DNA of 64,000 nucleotides from Tetragonia tetragonoides (GCA_038025085.1 CM076146.1:12028001-12092000), one strand, 5' to 3'; counted from the first letter of the stretch, positions 46,975-57,982 are shown. The notes: generated by a model not told the origin, from the sequence alone. Made by a program: numbers and translations.

Positions 46975-47183
46975 AGCGGCTGTGCTAGAGCTCTAACGGT
47001 TGCCGCTTGGGCTAGCGGTTTGGCCGCTTGTCCTAGCGGTCATGCTGCTGGCTGGAGCGGCTCAGTCGCTCGTCCTAACGGCTAAGCCGTCCAGACAAGT
47101 TGAGAGGCCGCCTGCCTCTTTTTCGTTGGTTGTCTGTATTTTCTTAATTTTTCGACGAGAATCCAACCGTGACCTCTATATAG
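46975..47183 (+). promoter_or_regulatory. Probable promoter of gene A2: phased dyads and TATA box
   Basis: Dyads start at 46,975, 46,995, 47,014, 47,035, 47,056 and 47,077 (spacing 20, 19, 21, 21, 21), for example AGCGGTTTGGCCGCT. The TATA box ctatatag is at 47,176-47,183 and the ATG at 47,271. A ttttcttaatttttcga stretch between array and TATA resembles one at the A1 promoter. Confidence 0.75.
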
Positions 47184-47270
47184 TCGGGTTTCCACCTCTT
47201 CTCTTCTTACCACTTACTTTGAGCCCCTAGAGAGAGAAAAATACTTGAGAGAAAATCCTTAATCTTAACA

Positions 47271-48811
47271 ATGGTGAACTTTGATGATGTCTTTGATGCT
47301 TGGCTGGCCTCCATGACCGTAGAGGAGAGGTTAGAGCTTACACCCTTCCATCTTAATGCCTTCTTTCACCTCAAACAAGTTAAGATTTTATGGGACTTTC
47401 TTCATGCCTCTATTGAGTTTTGGGAGCCAAAGTTTCACGTTTTCCGTTTTGGTGCTCATGAGATGTGCCCGTTGGTGGAGGAGTTCTCCGATATCATTGG
47501 TTTTCCAACCGAAAGCCCTCCCGCCGTTCCTTACTTGGGGAATGCTTTTGTGGGTGATTTTCAAAGATACCTCGGGTTGTCCCCTCGTCAAGTTGGCCAA
47601 GTGATTCATGGTGAGGATGTTGATCTTGCTAAACTCGTGACTTTCTTCACCTCTAGGGCCCGGGATGCGATGGATATGAGGTACAAGAAATTGCCTTTGT
47701 ATTTTTCCTCCTCCATCGTTATTTGTTCGTTGGTGGTAATGAAGACGCTCTTATTCCATCCGAAAAGAAGTCTACCATCAACAGGGGAAAGCTTGCCTTC
47801 TTAGGGTGACCGAGCAAATTCAATGGGATAGCTCTCCTATGCACTTGGTTGTGGGAGAGAAAATCCTTGCTTTAGATAGGCTCAAGAGCAATCCTCAAAA
47901 GTCCTTTACCGGGATCCCTCTACTCCTTCAAGTAAGTTTTTGTGATAAAGCCTTAATCATTGTGGATTTAACTTTATGTTGTGAAATTCTCATCTTGTAT
48001 TGACTTGAATTTTCCTTTTGTTTTTGTGTAGATATGGCTTCAAGAGAGGCTCCACTTGCTTGAGGCTCCCATTGATACTAGGAAGTTCCTCCCTAAGAAC
48101 TTTCCGGCAAGATGCCGAAAGTTCTCCGTATCCTCTCGGGAGGAGTGGATAGCATACTTCTACACCGACATCCAACCGGCTTGGTTCGTCCCATGGTGGC
48201 GTACCACCAAAATTATAAGGTGTAGTGAGAACGTGCCCTTTACGAGGATCATTGATTTATATACTTTGACGTTCTTCCTACCGAACCGCCAATACGGCCT
48301 AAAGCAAAGGATCCCGAATATGAGTTGCGAATCTCCTTGCCAAAGGCCCTTAACATCCTCCTTGGTGTCTAATTGGGAACGGCACAGGAACCATCGTCAA
48401 GTATGGACTAAGCCGGTATAGCCGCATTCAAACGGGTTATCTAACTTTTAGGAGGAGTGGATTTGGAGCGATGACCACCAAGTCAACCAAATGCTCCTAG
48501 AAGAGGAAAAAGAGTTATTCAATGCCTGCAAATATGATGAGCCAAACGGTATAAGGATAACTCACATAGATAGGCCCGCTAAGCCTTCCAAGCCCCAAAC
48601 TAAGGGTAAGGGAAAAGGTAAGGCCAAAGCCCAATCGAAGAAGAGGAAGAATCCGGCCCACTCGGCCAAACAAGTCCTTGAAGTTAGGCCTAATGATCAC
48701 GAGTCGACTTCTAGCAATGGTAGGGAAAGATGGGTTCCAAAAGAACGAATGGAACTTGATGAGCCTAGCGAGCCCGCCCAAGATCCCGAAGTTAAAGACA
48801 AGGAGGAGTAG
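47271..48811 (+). pseudogene. Gene A2 of Tat element 2 (plant domain of unknown function, basic tail)
   Basis: Counterpart of A1. Starts MVNFDDVFDAWLASMTVEER at 47,271; FHLKQVKILWDFLHASIEFW, then LVEEFSDIIGFP and FQRYLGLSPRQVG match A1 (LEGYYKRYLGLSPTQAS). A frame change near 47,690 and two stops near 47,735 interrupt it. It resumes LLRVTEQIQWDSSPMHL and SFTGIPLLLQ. A 100-bp intron (47,932-48,031) follows, then IWLQERLHLLEAP. After stops near 48,420 the tail is Lys-rich (KGKGKGKAKAQSKKRK), with RPNDHE and RERWVPKE shared with A1, ending at 48,811. The conserved splice site and C-terminal motif indicate that the gene, not just an open frame, is shared by both elements. Confidence 0.8.
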
Positions 48812-48911
48812 TCCACCTCTAGTTGTCTAGCAAGTCTTGCTTTTTTGTGCTTAGTAGTATAATTCAAATAACGGGTTTGCATGCACAAGTAAATGTAGTT
48901 TAGAATTGTCC

Positions 48912-49062
<151 letters not shown>

Positions 49063-49339
49063 GCACTCTTTTGTTTTTTATTAGAGCATGTAATGGACTT
49101 TAGCCATATTAATGAAAGACTTGCTTATTTTTTAATTAATCGAATGGATTAAAACTCCCTTAGAGATTTATATTATTAAAGTGGCCGGGCCCAAGTTATA
49201 TGGGTTACCTACATATCCATGCGGAATCAGGCCAATGTAGTTCGTAAAATCAAATCTCGTTTTTTTCGGTCGTAGGCCCCGCGTGGACGGGTTTGACCGG
49301 GACTTAGTGCCTTAATGGGCTCTCTCAAAGATTTAATAT

Positions 49340-50380
49340 TTATGCATAGAATTGCTTAAGTTGGTCCATATTGGTGAGTTGAGTGAACTCTTTGCCGTCT
49401 AAATCAATTAACTTTTCCGCTCCACCGGATAATATTGTCTAGATAATGTATGGGCCAGCCCAATTAGGCTTGAACTTTCCTCAAGGGTTGACTACAATTG
49501 GTCTTACCTCTTTTAGGATTAAGTCTCTAAGTCTCCTTCTTTTAGTCCTCTAACCTTGAATCGTTGATCAAAGTGTCTTGCCATCCTTGCTTGATAGACA
49601 TGACCGTAATGTAGGGCATTTAGTCGTATTTCATCTAGCAAGACTAACTGATCATATCGGGCTTGGACCCAATCTACTTCGGGTAATTCACTTTCCAAAG
49701 TTATCCATAAGGAAGGGATTTCTACCTTGAGTGGGAGTACTGCCTCCATTCCGTATACTACAGAATAAGGCGTTGCTCCTGTTGAGGATCGAATAGTAGT
49801 TCTATATCCCCATAAGGCGAATTGTAGCTTATCGGGCCAATCTTCGTAGTTTTTCGTCATTTTATCTATCATTTTCTTTATGTTCTTGTTTGCGGATTGT
49901 ACGGCTCCATTCGTTTGTGGCCTATAAGGTGAAGATTGTTGATGCTGAATTTTGAACTTCGTGAAAAGTTCGGCAACATCCTTTTTGAATTGGGTCCCGT
50001 GATCACTTATGATTTCATGGGGTACTCCATATCTGGTAATGATGTTGTCATGTATGAACTTTGCTTCGTGCTTCGACGCTATTCTTTCGTATGAACGAGC
50101 TTCAACCCAGTTAGTATAGTAGTCTATTGTGATTAGTATGTATTCATGGCCTCCTTTTCCTATAGGTGAGATTTTTCCAATGTCAATGCCCCATGTAGAG
50201 AACGGTCATGGTGAGGTGAATGTATGTAGAGAAGCAGGAGGTCTATGTTGTAAATTGGCGTGGAATTGGCAGCGTGTGCACTTTCTCACGTATTCGATGC
50301 AGTCCTTTTCCATTGTAGTCCAATAATGTCCTTGTCTTAGGATTTTCTTGACTAAAGTCAGTCCATTCATATGGGACTAC
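49340..50380 (-). pseudogene. Integrase of Tat element 2
   Basis: Minus strand. N-terminal zinc region with KCTRCQFHANLQH near 50,270; IDIGKISPIGKGGHEYIL (first Asp) near 50,160; IISDHGTQF (second Asp) near 50,000; TNGAVQSANKN near 49,890, where the catalytic Glu of element 1 is Gln. The C-terminal part (LQFALWGYRTTIRSSTGATP) runs to a frameshift at about 49,520 and ends QFYA-stop at 49,340. Stops and the Glu-to-Gln change make it inactive. Confidence 0.88.
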
Positions 50381-51062
50381 ATACACCATTATGTATGTCG
50401 CTCATGACTTTGTTTGCCTCACGTTCCTTTAGACATAGAAGACTTAGCCCTTGCGGTGCCTTTTTACAAAGTTTTCCTTGCACATGTATGTATTTTGCGG
50501 CTAGTCTTCTTAAGGCCCTTTGTGCCCTAGGTGTCGATTGTGGAGGGTAATTGCCTTCGGCTAATAGATTGAGAATGTCAGTGAACCATTCTTCTTCTTC
50601 CTCCTCATTGACGCATACCTCGAGTGCATTACAAAAGGCGGGCTCAGTGCGCCTTTGAATGTGAACGGGCATTGTGATTACATCATCTGAAATATTTATC
50701 ATGGATGCCATCTTTGCTAGGGCATCCGCAAACTGGTTGTCCTCTCTAGGAAGGTATGTGAAACAGACGTGAGTGAAATATTTGGCTATCTTTTCAAGAT
50801 ATTCCTGGTAAGGTGCCAGGGATTCGCTTTTCACTTTTCACTTTTTGGAGACTTGATTTATGATGAGAGTTGAGTCTCCATATACTTTTAGGTCCTTAAT
50901 TTGTATTGCCGCTTCTAACCCAATGATGCATGCGTCATATTAGGCACCAGTGTTAGTTACCTCATGATCTAATTTGACGGCTATGGGAGTATGTGCGCCT
51001 TTTGGGCTGACTAATAATACTCCTACGCCATTACCTTTTTGGTTTGATGCTCCGTCAAATTA
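50381..51062 (-). pseudogene. Second RNase H of Tat element 2
   Basis: FDGASNQKGNGVGVLLV near 51,050, preceded by a stop; the catalytic Glu codon of the NNGAEYEA motif is a stop here (about 50,940). VYGDSTLI near 50,880 and NQFADALAKMAS near 50,730 keep the other acids. Same position in pol as in element 1. Confidence 0.88.
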
Positions 51063-52400
51063 TAACTGCCAGGTGTTTTTTTCAACATTCGTTATTTCTT
51101 CATCGGGAAAGTCATGTGTGGCATCTTCGCTACTAACTGGGTTTTCAGCGAGATATTCAGAAATGACATGTCCTTTGATCGCCTTTTGGTGTTCAAAAGT
51201 TAGATCGAATTCTGAAAGCATGACAGTCCACCTTGCTATTCTTCCACTAAGGATGGGTTTCTCGAACAAGTACTTTAGTGGATTCATCCTTGACTTTATA
51301 TAGATAGAGTGTTGTAGCATGTAGTGTCAAAGCTTCTTCGTTGCAATGACCAATGCGAGACACGTTTTCTCTAGTGTGGAGTAGCGTGTTTCGTATTCTA
51401 GGAATTTCTTGCTAAGGTAGTATATTGCCTTTTCATCATTCTCCACCTTTTGGGCAAACATAGCACCCATGACAGTTTCTGTGACTGTTAGGTATAGCAT
51501 AAGTGGTTTTCCCTGAATTGGTGGAACCAACACATGTGGATTAGCTAAATACTCCTTAATTTTGCCAAAGGCTTTGTTGGCATTGATCATCCCAAGTAGA
51601 TTTGGTGTCCTTTTTGAGCTTTTTAAAGATGGGCTCGCATGTAATAGTCAATTTGGAGATGAATCGACTTATATATTGGAGCTGTCCTAAAAATCCCTTT
51701 ATCTCCTTTTCATTCTTAGGAGGGGGTATATCCCGTATAGCTTTGATCTTGGTAGGATCAATTTCAATGCGTCTTCTGCTTATGACAAATCCTAAGAGCT
51801 TGCCAGAAGTTACTCCAAATGCACACTTCTAAGGGTTTAACCTCATATTGTAGTTCCGAAGTCTGTCGAAGAATTTCTTTAGAGAGGGTATATGCCCTTC
51901 TCTCTCCTTGGATTTGATGATCATATCGTCTACATACACCTCGGCTTCTTTATGTATCATGTCATGTAGAAGGGAAGTTGCGATTCTTTGGTATGTTGCT
52001 CCCACATTTTTCAACCCGAAAGGCATGACAGTATAGCAATATGTTCCCCATTGGGTTATGAAGGTGGTTTTCTCCATATCTTATTCGGCCATTTGTATTT
52101 GGTTATACCTTGCATAGCCGTCCATGAATGATAAGAGGGCATGTCCCGGTATTGTCCACCTGTACGTCTATATGTGGCAAGGGAAAGTCGTCCTTTGGAC
52201 TTGCCTTGTTTAGATCTCTAAAATCGACGCACATCCTTACTTTGCCATCCTTTTTTGGAACGGGTACTATGTTAGCAACCCATTTTGGATATTGAGCGAC
52301 CTTAATAAAACCTGCTGCTAGCTGTTTCTGCACCTCTTCTTTGATTTTCAATGTCCACTCAAGTTTCATTCTCCGAAATTTTTGCTTACCGGTTTTGAAT
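51063..52400 (-). pseudogene. Reverse transcriptase and first RNase H of Tat element 2
   Basis: Minus strand: VPKKDGKVRMCVDFRDLN near 52,230; TFITQWGTYCYTVMPFGLKN near 52,050; YVDDM near 51,930; GFVIS near 51,795; then RNase H LTVTETVMGAMFAQ near 51,485 and STLEKTCLALVIATKKL near 51,350. At least five stops or shifts (52,115, 51,830, 51,590, 51,325, 51,062). Confidence 0.9.
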
Positions 52401-53309
52401 CAGGATTGAGCGGTATTGTATGCTGTGCTATCTCACGACTTATTCCCGGCATATCTTTGTAGGACCAAGCGAAAACGTCTATGGATTCTTTTAAGAAAAA
52501 AAATAAAGCTTTCTCGCTCTTCGGGAGTTAGCGATAAGCTAATGAGCACTTGGCGCGGCTCTTGATTGCTTGCAAGATTAATTAATTATGTTTCTTCCAC
52601 AATTGAAGTCTTTTGTTCATGCTCTAATAGTGCTTTAGTTACTTCTTTGGGCAATTCTTGCTCATCTTTTGAATTATTAGCTACTGAGTAATCCAACAAG
52701 TAAGCAGAATCAGTATTCATCTCATTGATAAAAGAAATTGGAACATCAACTAAGCCATTACTATTGGCTTTAACATCATCAGACTTGCAAATAGAATTAA
52801 ACATAGATTTGGGTGGACCACCCGACTCTACCACATTAGACTCGTCTTCAGAATCAGACTCAGTGCGGTCGGAGTCAGTGTCGGTGTCAGGCTTGGACTA
52901 TTCGGCGATCGTGATCTTGATCTTCTTTCCATTGGTTCCCGTCCAGCTTATGGTGCGTTTCTGCTTTGTGAGTTCTCCTCGTTTGGAGTGATCAACTTAG
53001 TTGGTCAAAGTTTACATCTTGAATTGCATTACTGACATTGTGGAGCTCCTCATCTTTTGGATGGTGATGCTCTTGTCCAAATAGTAGACCCAAAGCATTG
53101 TTGGGTGTGTCCTCTACCCAATCAAACTTTAGCCTCCTTACAAGCTCTTCCAGTGTGTAGCAGTCTTGGAAGACTTCGAATCCGGGGACTTGGATTCCAT
53201 AAAAAGGGAGAACATAGGGCTCGGGAAAGGCATAATAAGAGAATGGATCTCCAGACTGGACGAATTGCCCGTTCAAAGTGTGCGGGTATGGTGTCATGGG
53301 GATGTCATA
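52401..53309 (-). pseudogene. Pol linker of Tat element 2, up to the CACTA-2 insertion
   Basis: Region between protease and reverse transcriptase: Ser/Asp-rich near 52,850, ELPKEVTKALLEHEQKTSIV near 52,640 (nearly as in element 1), YPHTLNGQFVQSGDPFSYY near 53,280. It stops at the CACTA-2 border; its continuation is at 57,693. Confidence 0.85.
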
Positions 53310-53339
53310 CACTACTACAATTCCAGGCATTAGACACGC

Positions 53340-53475
53340 TTATTTAGACACACTTTCAAAACCGTGGAAAAAAAAGCGGAGTCTACCACGCTTTTAACCG
53401 TGGAAAAAAAAGCGTGGCAAAAAAATTAAACTTAAACACGTTTTGGACCGTGACAAATAAGAGCGGGAGCAAAAT
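53340..53475. repeat. CACTA-2 subterminal repeats, left
   Basis: Repeated cgtggaaaaaaaagc, gcgtggcaaaaaa and ccgtgacaaat motifs just inside the left end. Confidence 0.85.
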
Positions 53476-53798
53476 TCAGAATTTTTTTTTTGGGGCCCGC
53501 ACGCGCTTGTATAGCGCTCAGTTGAAAAAAAATAAATAAATAAAAAATAAAAAAAAATTAAACTAAACAAAACTAAAACCTAGGTCCCAAACCCAAAACA
53601 CGTTTCATCTTCCTCTCTCCTTCAGTTGTTCTTTTTCTCCACCTCTCACTTCACTTCAAATCTTCAATGGCCCTCTCAATTACCAGCGTAGGGACAAAAT
53701 TGTCATCTCCTTCAAGTCCTTAAGGTATGTTTTGTTCAACTTTTCTGATCCAAACGGTTATTTGGGCTTTGATTGTGATTTTATTATTGTTTGTTCAA

Positions 53799-54190
53799 AT
53801 TGAAGTTGAAGGATTCTCGACAAACAAACCCAAATTTAAAGGCCCTTCTCTTTCTATAACAGCAGATCTAGTAACTTCTCTCATTTTCTATTCGTTTAAT
53901 TATTCAGTTGCTTGTTGATAGTCACTTTTTTCTGATTTTTGTTGTTCTTGTTGTTGTTAAATTGCACCAGTAAGTTGAGGTCAAGTTCATGATTTTCGTT
54001 GTCAGTGGAAATTGAAGGGTTCTCGACATACCAACCCAAAATTGAAGGTACCTTCTATCTCCATCGCAGTAGATCTAGTAACTTTTCTGTCTTTCAATTC
54101 ATTTTTTTAGTTGCCTAGCTAATTATAGTCACTTGTTCTTTTGATTTTTTGGTTAAAATGCATCTGTAAGTTGATTTCTAGTTCATTAAC
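53799..54190 (+). repeat. Tandem duplication of about 200 bp in CACTA-2
   Basis: 53,799-53,990 and 54,004-54,190 share gaaggattctcgac/gaagggttctcgac, gcagatctagtaact/gtagatctagtaact, tatagtcacttgttc/gatagtcactttttt and gtaagttga. Each copy looks like a leader exon followed by an intron start. Confidence 0.8.
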
Positions 54191-54445
54191 CCTTTGTGTG
54201 TAGGCCATGAGTCTTCTGGCGAGTTCTTGTTTGTTTTCCAGATCTAGTGGGTGGTTACGTTTCTGATATTTTATATCTGATTGTGTACGGGAATTAATCT
54301 TTAAGGGTATGACTCTTTCTCTAGCTCATCATCTTCGTGGCTGTTGTGGTTTTTATTTTATTTTTCGTTTTTTGTTTGATTATTTTTGGGATTTGCATTG
54401 GTTTGATTTATTTGAACCCATCCAACTCCAAAATACTTTAAGTAT

Positions 54446-55003
54446 GTGGCTATGAAGGAGGTCTCTTCATCACTGCATCCAATGCATATTTCATACGAAA
54501 TTATTATTTTAAGCTATGCTACATCACCTAATAAGGGTGATGTTGTTTCCAGCACTAATCAACTTAAATTTGACTTTTGTTCTGCCTCTCTGGTTGATGG
54601 GTTTGGTGTAGATGTTATACCCCAAGTTATTGTTATTATGGATGCTTCTACTGGCAATAGCTTGTTGGGTAAGATGTTTGGTATGAATGTGGGTTTTAAA
54701 GCTTTTATGCGTAAGACAGAACTTGGTTGGTTTTTTGTTAAGGATGAAGTAGGCTGTCATGTTTTGGAATCGGGCTGGTTCACACTTAGCCTTGCCAATA
54801 TAAATGATAGACTAGCAATTTGGTGGGAAAGACCATACCTTGTTGCCACTCATAACCTGGTCAACAATATCTGCTACCCTCTTTCGACATCATTCTATCT
54901 TAAAAGTTGCTGTTCTTTTACTGCCTGTGAACTTGCAGAATTGCAACGTCTATGTCATGGCTTTCCCAAGAGTTTGATGCTTACTAAAAGACTAATATGC
55001 TGA
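54446..55003 (+). CDS. Unrecognised open frame of 185 codons inside CACTA-2
   Basis: Met at 54,446 to a stop at 55,003. No motif was recognised. The continuation at 55,020-55,161 in another frame (HFVMLSDDTCRYAVLAYYAS) looks exon-like, with ag before it and possible gt sites. It precedes the TNPA-like exons on the same strand. It may be a 5' part of the TNPA-like gene that has diverged, or a captured host sequence; a cysteine- and tryptophan-containing composition is compatible with a once-real protein. No function is proposed. Confidence 0.35.
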   Translation: MAMKEVSSSLHPMHISYEIIILSYATSPNKGDVVSSTNQLKFDFCSASLVDGFGVDVIPQVIVIMDASTGNSLLGKMFGMNVGFKAFMRKTELGWFFVKDEVGCHVLESGWFTLSLANINDRLAIWWERPYLVATHNLVNNICYPLSTSFYLKSCCSFTACELAELQRLCHGFPKSLMLTKRLIC

Positions 55004-55449
55004 CTTAATCTCTTTTCATAGGTTCATTTTGTAATGCTCTCCGATGACACATGCAGATATGCAGTACTGGCATACTATGCTTCTGTAGAATGTTGCAGGT
55101 ACTTCCCAATAATTTACAAAAATGACAATTTCATAAAGACAGTGAGGAAGGGGATGCCCTGAACAGCACCAAACATCTTTTTGTAAGCGTTTTCCTGTTC
55201 TAGTTTTGCATGTTTTCTTACCTGATTCCATGTCTTTGTTCTTTCTAACACTTTCTTTCTCATTCGCAGCTGCTGATGCCTCCATAATTTAATTGCCTGC
55301 CAAAATCTAAGTTCTTCAATGTTCCCATTTGTTCCCATTTCATTGAACTCGCAGAATAGACATGACTTTGTAAGATTTGGTTACCTAAACCTAAAAAACA
55401 TACATATTTTTATCCTTGGTTAATGTCTGATTTGCCTTATACTTCTAGG

Positions 55450-57090
55450 TTAAGAATTTCAAAAGAGAACCCAGCAATCTGGAATTTGCCAAGGTAACTC
55501 ATCCAAGAAAAGACGGAAGCTATGTGGTAAATTCAGACACTAAGGAGCTATTGGTGGGTGCACTTGTGATAATGGTTATTGCCTGTTTTTCTTTTTTCTT
55601 TTTAGGCGGCAAATTAATGGTTAGCTTACACAACTAACTTGCTGTGACCGCAACTTGTCTTGTTGCTGAAACTTTTGTGCAATCCAACTTTTTTGTTTTT
55701 GTGTCTCAGTGCTAAGAGTGTAAATAATTGTTGTAGGACACTGCTAAAAACATGGTTACAGAACGTATGGAAAAATCCCCGGGAAGATTGCTAGCAGAAG
55801 TGGAGAACGAGGTTTTTGATGAGTTGATGTATAGCAATGAAAAGCCTAATACGCGCTTGGTGACTTAACCGAGATTCCTTCCATGGAAAGTGGTCAACAA
55901 AGAAACCATGCGGCTCATATAAATGTTAGTGCACTTAAACTTTTCTTTGTCTTTTGTAAGCTTATTGCTCCCTATTTCTGTGGGCTTTTTTTTCGGTTTG
56001 GTTTAGTTGTGCCCTGTGAGCTTATTGCTTCCTATTTTTCTTTTTTTTTTTTTTGGTTCTAAGACTCTTGTCCTGTGCTCAAAGTTGTTTGGAATCAGTT
56101 GTGTTCAGTGAGTTTGGCTTGGTTTTGTTGTGTTCTGTGAGCCTATTGTCTCTCTTTTTTCTTTTAACTGTTTAGCTTCCAAGTTATAACTCCAGGTCCA
56201 TAAACCTTGTAAACTCACTGATCTGCCCCAATGAACAAACTTTCCAGCCTGCAATGGAAGCACAACTTGAACTTGTGGAGAATAACGGTGATGTCTTAGT
56301 TGAAGGGATAGTGTGGTTGCTGAAGCCTGGAGTGCAACTGCAAGCTGTAATTTTACTGGTGCAAAATTCCAATTTATGGTCTTGCCAAGAGAAATATCAG
56401 TAGCAGAATTAGGCTAACCGAGGGGACATAGCCTCCTCGATTCCATCTCTTGGAGGATATTCTGATAGCAGTAAACTGTGGTTTGGTTTTGCTATTGTTT
56501 CTAGTGTTTGTTATGCTGTCATTGTCGTTATGTGCTAAATGATCCGTCATTTACAAGTGTTGGAGATTGAATGTGAAGAAGTAAAACTATTGCTTGTGTT
56601 TTTTCTATTGTCATGCTGTTTTTTTGTTGTTACTATGCTGCTGCTATTTTTCTGTCTCTTTTCTGTTGCTGTTTTTCTGTTGTTGCACTGTTGCTGTTGC
56701 TGTTTTTCTGTTGCTGTTGCTGTTGCTGTTTTTTTGTTGCTGCACTGTTGCTGTTTTTCTGATGCTGTGCTGTTGCTGTTTTTCTGATGCTTGGGAGAAA
56801 TGAAGAGTGTATTGTGTGCATATTTTTGTTTTATCTGCAAAGTAGAATCAGGCTTTTGTGTAGAATCAGGCTTTGGTGTTGATTCAAACAAATGTTTGCA
56901 TTCTGTTTTTGTTATTTTTGTATTATAAATATCTTACCATTATTTTTTACATGGGACTCCTAGGCCTCTTGAAACATTTCAAGTCGTGGAAATGGAAGTC
57001 AAGATGACAGTTCTAGCCGAAGGTCAAGAAGCTCTACTCGAGTTCATGAAGATTGAAGCTGAAGATCAATTGCTCAACATTGAAGCCTAA
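55450..57090 (+). pseudogene. TNPA-like (Transposase_24) remnant of CACTA-2
   Basis: An exon at 55,450-55,553 translates to NLEFAKVTHPRKDGSYVVN, the ..THxRKDG.. core of Transposase_24. 55,738-55,866 (ENEVFDELMYSNEKP) ends at a stop. 56,195-56,400 (MEAQLELVENNGDVLVEGIV) and 56,964-57,090 (EGQEALLEFMKIEAEDQ) are acidic helical pieces plausible as last exons. Splice sites are estimates. The usual RSGY.RG.G motif is not found, and a CTG/TTT low-complexity tract lies in the intron. Confidence 0.55.
56590..56795. repeat. Low-complexity (ctgttgctgttttt)n tract
   Basis: Imperfect repeats of ctgttgctg and gtttttctg; the long hydrophobic or glutamine-rich frames through it reflect composition only. 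Confidence 0.9.
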
Positions 57091-57379
57091 GAAGATTAAG
57101 TGCTCTGTCTTCAGCTTGTTGTCTTAGTTTACGTTTCTTTAGTTGTTTTCTATTGAATACTGTCATGACTTAAGTTTTTTTTAGTATTTGTTTTCCAAAC
57201 GCTGACAAGATGACGTTTCTTTATTGACATAATAGAGATTTTTATATGCATTTATGGTGTCTTGATCAAACAACCATATATATACACATTACGGACTTAC
57301 GGTAGCTACGTGTACTACCGTAATGTTAAATTATTTTTTCCGTTTTATTTTTGAATATAATTTGTCACAGCTCCTCCCA

Positions 57380-57660
57380 AAAAAAAGTTACGGTGAAAAG
57401 CGTGGCAAAGTCTTCCCGGGAAATTATTTTACCACTCAAAACCATTAAAATATATTTCCCGCTTAAAATTGCAGGAAAGATTTCTGCACATATTATTACG
57501 CTGGTAAGCGTGGCAAACTTGAATGTATCTGCGGAAAAAATCGTGGAAACAAGCGTGGCAAAAAAGCGTGGTAAAAATTCCACCCAACTTTTTGCCACGC
57601 TTTTTCCAACCGTGGAAAAATGTTTTTGCCACACTTAGTAGCGTGGAAAGGCCCGCATTT
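57380..57660. repeat. CACTA-2 subterminal repeats, right
   Basis: At least eight gcgtggcaaa/ccgtggaaa motifs in both orientations, mirroring the left end. Confidence 0.85.
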
Positions 57661-57692
57661 CACCGTGGAGAACAACCATTCTTGTTGTAGTG

Positions 57693-57958
57693 ATAGGCTT
57701 TGTTTTCTTTAATAGCCCTTCTCTTTGCTTTTTCTTTAGCGATGCGTTCCCGCACTTCTTGTTTGGTAGGATTATAGCCCAGCCCAAAAGATTATTTCCG
57801 TCTTTGGATGACCAAGCTGGAAGTGATTTGGAGACATCTTTTCCTAGAGTCGTGCCAGGGAAGTGCCCCTGATTCCTTAGAATGACATTAATTCCTATAT
57901 GGGAATATGGTGCGAAAGGAGTTATGTCTTGCTCAAGCAGGGCGACGCCTTCAGTCAT
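57693..57958 (-). pseudogene. Pol linker of Tat element 2, upstream of CACTA-2
   Basis: Minus strand NVILRNQGHFPGTTLGKD near 57,880 matches NALLRKQGHFPGTTLGPH of element 1, followed by a Lys-rich KKKQREGLLKKTKP near 57,725. The reading frame then runs into the transposon and resumes at 53,309. Confidence 0.85.
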
Positions 57959-57982
57959 AAAATCCCAAAATTATTTGTCTTG

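Larger units (their letters stand above)
53310..57692 (+). mobile_element. CACTA transposon, CACTA-2, 4.4 kb, inserted in pol of element 2
   Basis: Left end CACTACTACAATTCC at 53,310; right end, inverted, CACTACAACAAGAATGG at 57,692. ATA flanks both sides (53,307-53,309 and 57,693-57,695), a 3-bp target duplication. Subterminal repeats use GCGTGGCAAA and ACCGTGGAAA, unlike CACTA-1. No TNPD is present; only a TNPA-like remnant, so it is non-autonomous. Confidence 0.93.

Noticed and set aside
56539..56891. Cysteine/leucine-rich or glutamine/serine-rich proteins on both strands
   Set aside because: Low-complexity CTG/TTT tract gives open frames on both strands; no domain.
57351..57638. Short proteins at the right end of CACTA-2
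   Set aside because: Translations of the GCGTGGCAAA subterminal repeats in three frames.
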